From Sulfurimonas sp. (GTDB lineage: Bacteria; Campylobacterota; Campylobacteria; Campylobacterales; Sulfurimonadaceae): a stretch of 6,412 bases of DNA. The stretch lies in assembly GCF_023229025.1 (NCBI RefSeq), contig NZ_JALOAA010000065.1:1-6412 (forward strand), read 5' to 3'. Under the pieces are notes generated by a model. It searched no databases and had not been told where the DNA came from. It worked only from the letters and a program-made list of their open reading frames with translations. Below, in pieces: positions 1 through 5,464 of the stretch; within the stretch, counting starts at the first letter, position 1, and the number at the start of each line of letters is the position of its first letter. The position numbers were made by a program, and so were the translations under genes.

Positions 1-924
1 CTACTCATCAAAAAGTTCTGTGCTTAAGTACCTCTCGCCGGTATCACAAAGAATTGTTAAAAGTGTTTTGCCCTTAAACTCTGCCCTTGAAGCAATCTGC
101 ATTGTTGCAAATACATTTGCTCCTGCAGATATACCGACTAGCAGACCCTCTTGGCTTGCTAACATTTTTGCTGTATTTATTGCATCCTCATTGCTTACTT
201 TTACAACTTCATCGTATATTGATGTGTCTAATATCTCAGGTATAAATCCTGCGCCTATTCCTTGTATAACATGTGGACCTGCGCACCCTCCTGATAAAAC
301 GGCAGAACTCTCAGGCTCAACTGCAAAGATTGCAATATTTGGTATCTTTGCTTTTAATACCTTTGATGTTCCGCTCAGTGTCCCTCCGGTTCCTACCGCT
401 GCTACAAACGCATCAAGTTTTTTATCACTATCTTGAAGTATCTCTTTTGCTGTTGTTAGCTCATGAATCTCTGGATTTGAAGGGTTATTGAACTGTTGTA
501 GAACTATTGAGTTTGAAATCTCCTCTTGTAGCTCATTGGCCTTTTGTATTGCACCGCTCATCCCTAAAGCAGCTGGAGTTAATACAAGTTCTGCTCCTAG
601 TGCTTTTAAAAGCTTTCTTCTCTCTAAGCTCATAGATTCCGGCATAGTTAAAATCAGTTTTAAGCCAAGTGCAGCGCAATTTGAAGCAAGTGCAATTCCT
701 GTATTGCCACTAGTTGGCTCGATAACTGTTGTTCCCTCTATTATTTTACCTGCCTCCATAGCACGTCTAATCATATTAAAACCGATTCTATCTTTTACAG
801 AACTTGTTGGATTCATAAACTCACACTTTGCAATTATATTAGCTCCGGTAAGCGCTGAAGCTTTATTTAATCTAACTAACGGGGTATTACCTATTAGCTC
901 TGTTGTATTTTTGGCAATTTTCAT
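1..924 (-). CDS. cysK: Cysteine synthase A (O-acetylserine sulfhydrylase)
   Basis: Cytoplasmic PLP enzyme that makes L-cysteine from O-acetylserine and sulfide, the last step of sulfur assimilation. The 307-residue length is normal for CysK. Visible signatures: IGNTPLVRL (11-19); the PLP lysine K44 in NPTSSVKDR; the substrate loop TSGNTG (71-76); the PLP phosphate loop GTGGT (178-182); GIGAGFIP (222-229); S266 in GISAGAN, placed to contact the pyridine nitrogen; and DTGERYLS (294-301) near the C-terminus. The ATG start at 922-924 has GGAGAG (930-935) five bases upstream. The TAG stop occupies bases 1-3, so the gene is complete but its downstream side is unseen. It is transcribed away from the pldA group. 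CysM or a cystathionine beta-synthase-like enzyme is possible in principle, but the N-terminal and GIGAGFIP signatures favour CysK. No cysteine-rich leader or riboswitch is visible upstream. Confidence 0.96.
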   Translation of the reverse strand: MKIAKNTTELIGNTPLVRLNKASALTGANIIAKCEFMNPTSSVKDRIGFNMIRRAMEAGKIIEGTTVIEPTSGNTGIALASNCAALGLKLILTMPESMSLERRKLLKALGAELVLTPAALGMSGAIQKANELQEEISNSIVLQQFNNPSNPEIHELTTAKEILQDSDKKLDAFVAAVGTGGTLSGTSKVLKAKIPNIAIFAVEPESSAVLSGGCAGPHVIQGIGAGFIPEILDTSIYDEVVKVSNEDAINTAKMLASQEGLLVGISAGANVFATMQIASRAEFKGKTLLTILCDTGERYLSTELFDE

Positions 925-950
925 AAATACTCTCCAAGTAAATCAAACAT

Positions 951-983
951 AATATATGATATGCTACCAAAAATAATATTATA
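951..983 (-). promoter_or_regulatory. Candidate cysK promoter (two possible -10 boxes)
   Basis: Reading the minus strand toward cysK there are two -10-like hexamers: a perfect TATAAT at 978-983, followed by a T-rich run, and TATATT at 951-956. They would give leaders of roughly 45 and 20 bases. Neither has a recognisable -35 box, which is usual for Campylobacterota sigma-70 promoters. The sequence is very AT-rich, so one or both matches may be chance. A plus-strand TATGAT at 955-960 could serve the divergent small ORF and pldA in the same gap. Confidence 0.35.
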
Positions 984-993
984 GGAGGCTATA

Positions 994-1074
994 ATGTATA
1001 TACATAAACAGATTAACCCAATTGATGTTTATAATTTTTTGCGCTTAGTTTTAAAAAGCAAAGATTATCTTTAG
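994..1074 (+). CDS. Small ORF of 26 codons ahead of pldA (leader peptide or small protein)
   Basis: A short reading frame, ATG at 994-996 and TAG at 1072-1074, encoding a basic peptide that begins MYIHKQINPI and ends KSKDYL. It is preceded by a full AGGAGG at 983-988 with a 5-base spacer, the strongest Shine-Dalgarno match in this window. Its stop is 11 bases before the pldA ATG, in a different frame. The peptide has no Cys, no run of one amino acid and no convincing membrane segment, so its role is not apparent. It could be a translated leader that couples or attenuates pldA translation, an independent small protein, or a chance frame, since a 26-codon open frame is not rare in AT-rich DNA. 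The ribosome site is the main support. I do not recognise the peptide. Confidence 0.45.
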   Translation: MYIHKQINPIDVYNFLRLVLKSKDYL

Positions 1075-1079
1075 ATTAT
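1060..1079. repeat. Palindrome and 11-base-spaced direct repeat upstream of pldA
   Basis: AAAGATTATCTTT (1060-1072) is a perfect inverted repeat with 6-base arms and one central base. AGATTAT occurs at 1062-1068 and again at 1073-1079, a period of 11 bases, about one helical turn. The block spans the end of the small ORF and lies just before the pldA start. It could be an operator or a weak hairpin, but short repeats of this kind arise by chance in AT-rich sequence. Confidence 0.25.
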
Positions 1080-1085
1080 AGAATA

Positions 1086-2033
1086 ATGAAATACTTTAAA
1101 TATACCAATATAAAAACTATACTATTTTCACTATCTCTACTCTTTTGTTTTAGCTCCCAATTACAGGCTCAAGAAAGTATAGATAGCTCAACTGAATCAA
1201 GTAGCGATAGAGCTATGAAACAATTTTTATTTGAGTATCTTGATGCACCAAAAGATTTGGATGAACGAGAGAGTATGATGAGTCAAATATTTAGCAACTT
1301 TGGCATGCTTCCTCATGAAAAAACTTTTTTAGTCCCTTTCTCCTACACAACAGAAGATTTTGAGCAAAGAGACCCTCTGCAATACCCAGGATACGGTGAG
1401 TTTAACAATAATACTGAAGTGGAATTTCAGATAAGCCTAAAGAAGATTATAAGCTACAACTTCTTTAATCTAAACGAGATAATTTCATTTGGATATACGC
1501 AAGAAGTATGGTGGCAATTTTACTCTGATTCAGCTCCTTTTCGTGAGACAAATTATAGACCCGAGATATGGCTAACACTACCTCTTCAAGATAAAATAGA
1601 CTCTAAATATATACCAAAAGCTCTTAAAATTGGGTTTTGGCATGAATCAAATGGAATGGGAGATCCCTTATCAAGAGAGTGGAATCAACTTTTTGTAGAT
1701 TTTGTTTTTCAACACAAAAACTTGATAACAACAATTAGAGCCTCAGCTGTTGATGCCGGAGATAACAATAAAGATATCACTTCCTATCTTGGGCATGGAC
1801 ATCTAAAGATAAACTACTTTCTTAAAAAACATCAGTTTGACTTAACATGGCGAAACAATCTTAAATTTAACGGTAATAACAACGGCTCTCTTAAAGCTGA
1901 GTGGTCGTACCCAATTGGTAGGTCAAAAAATAACTTCTGGTATATCAAGCTGTTTAACGGATATGGGGCAAGCTTAGTAGATTACAATCATCATCAAAGC
2001 AGAATAAGCTTTGGATTTTTATTTTCAAGATAG
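1086..2033 (+). CDS. pldA: Outer membrane phospholipase A (OMPLA)
   Basis: Outer-membrane beta-barrel hydrolase that cleaves acyl chains from phospholipids mislocalised to the outer leaflet; in the known family it is active as a Ca2+-dependent dimer. The 315 residues start with a Sec signal peptide (basic MKYFKYTNIK, hydrophobic 11-24, likely cleavage after LQA at residue 28). Family marks: PFSYT (84-88), YRPE (157-160), HESNG (186-190) giving catalytic His186 and Ser188, and REWNQLF with Asn200. The 12-residue Ser-to-Asn spacing equals Ser144 to Asn156 in E. coli. The C-terminus has DYNHHQSRISFGFLF, a typical last strand. Residues 29-80, before the barrel, form a somewhat long polar stretch. 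The ATG at 1086 is the only sensible start, but it has no clear Shine-Dalgarno; the small ORF just upstream may supply ribosomes by coupling. No hairpin terminator follows the stop. Confidence 0.93.
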   Translation: MKYFKYTNIKTILFSLSLLFCFSSQLQAQESIDSSTESSSDRAMKQFLFEYLDAPKDLDERESMMSQIFSNFGMLPHEKTFLVPFSYTTEDFEQRDPLQYPGYGEFNNNTEVEFQISLKKIISYNFFNLNEIISFGYTQEVWWQFYSDSAPFRETNYRPEIWLTLPLQDKIDSKYIPKALKIGFWHESNGMGDPLSREWNQLFVDFVFQHKNLITTIRASAVDAGDNNKDITSYLGHGHLKINYFLKKHQFDLTWRNNLKFNGNNNGSLKAEWSYPIGRSKNNFWYIKLFNGYGASLVDYNHHQSRISFGFLFSR

Positions 2034-2045
2034 ATTTTTAAATTA

Positions 2046-2130
2046 TGGTGCGATCGGAGAGATTTGAACTCTCACACCCGTAAGGCACTACCCCCTCAAG
2101 GTAGCGTGTCTACCGTTCCACCACGATCGC
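2046..2130 (-). tRNA. tRNA-Leu (anticodon GAG)
   Basis: An 85-base class II tRNA with encoded CCA (2046-2048). The 7-bp acceptor stem pairs GCGATCG (5' end at 2130) with CGATCGC, followed by discriminator A. The D-stem is GTG/CAC with GG in the loop. The anticodon stem CTACC/GGTAG holds loop TTGAGGG with anticodon GAG (2095-2097 on the plus strand), reading leucine CUC and CUU. A long variable arm of about 14 bases around CCTTACGG is typical of tRNA-Leu. The T-stem GAGAG/CTCTC has loop TTCAAAT. The gene sits 20 bases after the hairpin that follows atpE and 12 bases from the end of the convergent pldA. Confidence 0.97.
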
Positions 2131-2136
2131 ATAAAA

Positions 2137-2170
2137 AGAAAGATTTAAAATGTTGACCCGAAGGTCAACA
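2137..2170 (-). terminator. UUCG-capped hairpin terminator after atpE
   Basis: On the minus strand, 19 bases after the atpE stop, there is a perfect 8-bp stem TGTTGACC/GGTCAACA closed by the very stable C(UUCG)G tetraloop (plus-strand positions 2151-2170). It is followed by TTTTAAATCTTTC, a T-rich but interrupted tract. This fits an intrinsic terminator for atpE, or a 3' stabiliser and processing hairpin, because tRNA-Leu starts 20 bases after the stem. On the plus strand the hairpin is not followed by T residues, so it should not terminate pldA transcripts. Confidence 0.8.
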
Positions 2171-2189
2171 GAGGGGTTACTTCGATTTA

Positions 2190-2504
2190 TTAACCTAAGT
2201 AAGGGTTTGCGTAAAGTGCGATTAGAGCAATTACAAGTGCGTAGATAACCTGCGCTTCAATCATCGCAAGAGCGATAAACATAGTTGTCATTAGTTTAGC
2301 CCCTAAACCTGGGTTACGTGCTGTACCTGCGATTGTAGCAGCTGCAGTATGACCCATACCGATAGCTCCACCAAGAGCAGCAAGACCAAGACCAAGACCG
2401 GCAGCGATCATTGAGTATGCTTTTAGAGTTTGGTTAGCAACATCGCCATCATTAGCAAATGCTGCAGTAGCAAGAGCTACCATTAAAAATAGAACTTTTT
2501 TCAT
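2190..2504 (-). CDS. atpE: F0F1 ATP synthase subunit c, with N-terminal signal-like segment
   Basis: Membrane rotor subunit of ATP synthase; several copies form the c-ring that carries protons. The 104 residues comprise a hydrophobic N-terminus resembling a cleavable signal (1-17, ATAAFA before ND), helix 1 with the glycine-rich AAGLGLGLAALGGAIGMG (34-51), the polar loop ARNPG (62-66) that contacts F1, and helix 2 with ion-binding Glu83 in MIEAQVIYALVIAL. The residue after Glu is Ala, not Ser or Thr, which argues for H+ rather than Na+ coupling. The start chosen is the ATG at 2502-2504 (MKKVLF), with GGAG at 2511-2514 six bases upstream. A longer frame to 2558 exists, but its extra residues do not resemble the family and overlap that ribosome site. 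The gene stands apart from other ATP synthase genes, as in Campylobacter and Helicobacter. It follows pnp by 139 bases with its own promoter and terminator. Confidence 0.95.
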   Translation of the reverse strand: MKKVLFLMVALATAAFANDGDVANQTLKAYSMIAAGLGLGLAALGGAIGMGHTAAATIAGTARNPGLGAKLMTTMFIALAMIEAQVIYALVIALIALYANPYLG

Positions 2505-2608
2505 AAGTTTCTCCATTAAAATTATTACAAATTCTTTCGGATAGCGTAACGACATCAAAATGGCGCAACCTAAACATAAATGCCTAGATTTCCCTACTAG
2601 AAATTGAT
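2505..2608 (-). promoter_or_regulatory. Probable atpE 5' leader
   Basis: If transcription begins about 7 bases after the TATAAT at 2615-2620, atpE has an untranslated leader of roughly 104 bases. It includes a small possible hairpin, ATTTC/GAAAT with a 7-base loop (2588-2604), and the GGAG ribosome site at 2511-2514. No known riboswitch or ribosomal-protein binding motif is recognised. The leader may simply be untranslated RNA. Confidence 0.4.
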
Positions 2609-2614
2609 GGGCGG

Positions 2615-2620
2615 ATTATA
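2615..2620 (-). promoter_or_regulatory. Promoter -10 box for atpE
   Basis: A perfect TATAAT on the minus strand, preceded by a run of seven T residues (TTTTTTTAG). This is the pattern described for Campylobacterota sigma-70 promoters: a strong -10 box, upstream periodic T-rich DNA and no -35 box. It lies 24 bases after the pnp stop, so atpE can be expressed at high level independently of the lptD-pnp operon, as c-ring stoichiometry would need. No separate terminator for pnp is visible before it. Confidence 0.65.
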
Positions 2621-2643
2621 CTAAAAAAATGCTAAATATTCTC

Positions 2644-4809
2644 TTATGCTCTGCCTAAAGATATCTTGTTACCTTTAAACTCTAATATCTCAACATCTAT
2701 CTCCTCGCCTTCACTCAACACATCACTAACCTTATCTACTCTTTGGTCTGATATTTTAGAGATATGAATAAGCCCGTCCGTACCATCCGGAAGCTCTACA
2801 AATGCACCAAAATCGACTATTTTCTTAACGACTCCCTTATATTTATCGCCAACTTTATACTCTATTTTTGGACTCTTTGGAGCATTAACAATACCTTCAA
2901 TATGCTCTTTGGCAGCTTGTACTCCACTTTTACTCTTGCCTGTTACTTTAACTTTTCCATCTTTTTTGTCTATGTCGATTGCTACTTCAAACTTATCAAT
3001 TATCTCACGAATTGTTTTACCTGCCTGACCGATAATCTCGCCTATAAAACTTGGGTTAATATGAAAAAAGTCTGTACTTGGCAAAACACCATCATTAAAT
3101 TCAATTTTTTTCTCAGCTTCTTGCATAATATCTATAATATGTGCTCTTCCCTCTTTTGCCTGATAAAGCGCCTCTTTTAAAACATTTAAACTAATCCCGC
3201 CTAATTTTATATCCATCTGCATAGCAGTTATGCCATCTTTAGAGCCGGTTACCTTAAAATCCATATCGCCGTCATGATCTTCTAAGCCCATAATATCTGA
3301 TAAAATTGCGTAGTTATTTCCTTCGCTTACCATACCCATAGCAATCCCTGCTACAGTCTCTGAAGTGTCAATATCAGCTGCTCTTAAGGCCATATAACCA
3401 CCACAAACAGTTGCCATAGAAGAGGAGCCGTTTGATTCTAGTATCTCTGAAACAAGGCGAACTGTCTGCCCATCAAGATTGACGATTGGCTCTAGTGCTC
3501 TTTTAGCTAAATTACCATGTCCTAGCTCTCTTCTTTTTGTCCCCATAACCGGAGAAGCTTCCCCGACGCTAAAACCGGGAAAATTATAGTGAACCATAAA
3601 GTTCTCGTTTTGCACACCATCGTCGGTAAGGGTTTCAAACATCTGTGCATCTTTTGATCCACCCATTGTAAGAACAACCAACGCTTGAGTCTCTCCACGG
3701 GTAAACAGACATGATGCATGTGCGCGAGGAAGAACGTTTGTGCTTATAGATATTGGTCTTATCTCATTTAAAGCTCTACCGTCAGCACGGATTTTATCAT
3801 TTAAAATCTGTGCTCTTACCTGCTCTTTTTTGACTTTTTCTATTGCATCTTTAAGTTCTACTTCATCCCATTTTTCTTGTGTAAGCATAATTTTTTTTCT
3901 AAGTGCTCTTAGAGCAGTTGAACGCTCTGATTTTGCCATCTGATTCATAGCATCTTTTATATCTGATAGATGTTTTTCTCTTACATAACCGACCATATCT
4001 TCATTTATCACATGAGATTTATACCCTATCTCTTTTGTCTCTTTTTTAAACTCTTTAAATGCATCTTCATACTTGATATTACTCTCAAAAAGAAGCTCTT
4101 GCGTCTTTTGTAAAATTTTTATAAGCTCATCTTCGGGCAGTGCATTTGAGGCATGTGTAGTAATAAAAGGTGCACTCATTGTAGGATCTAACAGTGGATC
4201 AACAACAAGGGCATTATCTATCTTCTCTGAGCCGATACTTCTCATCTCAATCATTAAAAGCTCATCTTTTGTTCCAGATAGGTATAGATCCAAAGTGGAG
4301 TTGTTTAACTCTGATAAAGTAGGATTTAAAACCAACTCCCCATCGACCATGGATGCCCTTACTGCAGAGACAGACTTATTGATGTCTATATCGCTTACAT
4401 ATAGAGCTGCGGAAGCTGCATTTAAAGCCAATACCTGTAAATCAGCCTCAGAATCAACACTAAATGTCATAATTGTTATCTGTGTAGGGTGCCCGAAGCC
4501 TTTAGGAAAAAGTGGACGAAGAGAGCGGTCAACTATGCGAGAAGTCAAAGTTTCAAAATCACTCGGCTTTGTCTCACGCTTAAAAAATCCGCCGGGAATC
4601 TTACCTGCAGCATATGTTTTTTCAATATACTGTACTGTTAATGGAAGAAAATCATCTTTTACTATCTCTGTCTCATCTATTACAACTGTTGCTAAAATAA
4701 CGGTATCGCCGCTCTTTACCCAAGCAGCTCCATTAGCCTGTTTTGCAACTTCACTAAACGAATACTCTTCGCTTCTATTTTCTAGCTCTACTTTTATATC
4801 ATACTTCAC
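2644..4809 (-). CDS. pnp: Polyribonucleotide nucleotidyltransferase (PNPase)
   Basis: Phosphorolytic 3'-5' exoribonuclease, a trimer that degrades mRNA to nucleoside diphosphates and can add 3' tails. The 721 residues show the full family order: first RNase PH core (about 1-230) with the RNA-contacting FFKRE loop (75-79); a helical linker (about 235-335); second RNase PH core from RADGR (341-345) with RGET (371-374) and the catalytic aspartates D511 and D517 in EDHDGDMDFK; a KH domain (about 583-642) with GXXG as GQAG (594-597); and an S1 domain (651-721). The protein stops right after S1 (SLGRA), without the tail some relatives carry. The start is GTG at 4807-4809, with AGGAG (4816-4820) six bases upstream. 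The first 11 bases overlap the end of the upstream PRTase gene, indicating co-transcription and likely coupled translation. Confidence 0.97.
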   Translation of the reverse strand: MKYDIKVELENRSEEYSFSEVAKQANGAAWVKSGDTVILATVVIDETEIVKDDFLPLTVQYIEKTYAAGKIPGGFFKRETKPSDFETLTSRIVDRSLRPLFPKGFGHPTQITIMTFSVDSEADLQVLALNAASAALYVSDIDINKSVSAVRASMVDGELVLNPTLSELNNSTLDLYLSGTKDELLMIEMRSIGSEKIDNALVVDPLLDPTMSAPFITTHASNALPEDELIKILQKTQELLFESNIKYEDAFKEFKKETKEIGYKSHVINEDMVGYVREKHLSDIKDAMNQMAKSERSTALRALRKKIMLTQEKWDEVELKDAIEKVKKEQVRAQILNDKIRADGRALNEIRPISISTNVLPRAHASCLFTRGETQALVVLTMGGSKDAQMFETLTDDGVQNENFMVHYNFPGFSVGEASPVMGTKRRELGHGNLAKRALEPIVNLDGQTVRLVSEILESNGSSSMATVCGGYMALRAADIDTSETVAGIAMGMVSEGNNYAILSDIMGLEDHDGDMDFKVTGSKDGITAMQMDIKLGGISLNVLKEALYQAKEGRAHIIDIMQEAEKKIEFNDGVLPSTDFFHINPSFIGEIIGQAGKTIREIIDKFEVAIDIDKKDGKVKVTGKSKSGVQAAKEHIEGIVNAPKSPKIEYKVGDKYKGVVKKIVDFGAFVELPDGTDGLIHISKISDQRVDKVSDVLSEGEEIDVEILEFKGNKISLGRA

Positions 4810-5461
4810 TTTTTTCTCCTAATATTTTCTCTATCGTATCTTCATCTACCTTTTGCAACTCTTCATAATAGAGAGATGTTTCAACATAATCATCTATATT
4901 GTAGAGAAAAAATATATTATCCGTAAATGGCTCTAAGGACTCTAAAACATCACTCGGTATAATAGGAACTGCAATATATACCGCCTTTGGTCTCATGGCC
5001 AAAATCATCTTAAGTGCAGTTACAAACTTTAGTCCCGTCTCACTTCCTTCATCAACCAATAAAACTACTTGACTATTCATTGATGCAAAAGGTCTTCCCT
5101 TTCTATATTGATATATATAACTAAGAATCTTCTCTTCATTTTTCCTACGCGCTTCACCATAAATATAGTCATATTTTATTTCAAAAGCATCTACAAGATT
5201 CTCGTTTATAACAATCTCCTCTCCCTCGCAGACTCTAGCTATCTCACACTCACTGTTATTTGGCGCCAATATTGCTTCTGAAAAAAGAAAATCAATACTA
5301 TTTTTATACTTACCTCTAAGTTGATGGGCTAGCTCCAAGCCACCTCTAGATACCGCTACTAGCTTCCAGTTCTCATCTTTTAGTTTTTGCATAGGTACAA
5401 CTTCCTGAAGTCTTTTTGCCGCATCTGCTCTATTTTTGAGTATATTTTTATATTTTATCAT
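4799..5461 (-). CDS. Phosphoribosyltransferase-fold protein (COG1926-like, divergent)
   Basis: A 220-residue cytoplasmic protein with a type I PRTase fold. VAVSRGGLELAHQL (35-48) corresponds to the PRGG segment of COG1926-type predicted PRTases, and VVLLVDEGSETGL (132-144) to the PRPP-binding loop. Other correspondences are LAPNNSE (65-71) for the usual GAPGNPE, VINENLV (84-90), and YYEELQKVDEDTI near the C-terminus for the usual WYRDFSQVSDEEV. The acidic pair D137-E138 is kept, but the phosphate-holding end of the loop, normally ATG followed by a small residue and Thr or Ser, here reads ETGLK. The substrate is unknown and catalysis is uncertain. The ATG is 3 bases after the lptD stop; GAGG at 5473-5476 is a distant ribosome site, so coupling to lptD is likely. 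The gene overlaps pnp by 11 bases. From memory it corresponds in position to H. pylori HP1214. Confidence 0.8.
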   Translation of the reverse strand: MIKYKNILKNRADAAKRLQEVVPMQKLKDENWKLVAVSRGGLELAHQLRGKYKNSIDFLFSEAILAPNNSECEIARVCEGEEIVINENLVDAFEIKYDYIYGEARRKNEEKILSYIYQYRKGRPFASMNSQVVLLVDEGSETGLKFVTALKMILAMRPKAVYIAVPIIPSDVLESLEPFTDNIFFLYNIDDYVETSLYYEELQKVDEDTIEKILGEKSEV

Positions 5462-5464
5462 TAC

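Noticed and set aside
20..952. Plus-strand open frames opposite cysK (20-436, 273-491, 488-952).
   Set aside because: All are antisense to a motif-complete CysK and none shows family features or a ribosome site.
994..1074. The small ORF as a cysteine-responsive leader for sulfur metabolism, given cysK next door.
   Set aside because: The peptide contains no cysteine and it points away from cysK toward pldA.
2151..2170. The UUCG hairpin as a bidirectional terminator also serving pldA.
   Set aside because: On the plus strand the stem is followed by GAGGGGTTAC, not a T-tract, and it lies beyond the whole tRNA gene.
2505..2558. An 18-codon N-terminal extension of atpE starting at 2558.
   Set aside because: The extra residues do not resemble subunit c, and the GGAG ribosome site at 2511-2514 points to the ATG at 2502-2504.
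3018..3029. The PNPase KH loop reads GQAG rather than the commoner GKGG.
   Set aside because: The GXXG pattern is intact, and the middle residues vary among KH domains, so this is not evidence of lost RNA binding.
2764..3943. Other frames overlapping pnp (2764-3180 plus, 3522-3719 minus, 3740-3943 plus).
   Set aside because: Low-complexity or Cys/Phe-rich translations inside pnp, with no independent support.
4073..4822. A 249-codon open frame on the plus strand, antisense to the 5' part of pnp.
   Set aside because: It lies opposite a convincing PNPase with all its motifs, its product is Ser-rich without recognisable domains, and it has no ribosome site or promoter context. It is a codon-use shadow.
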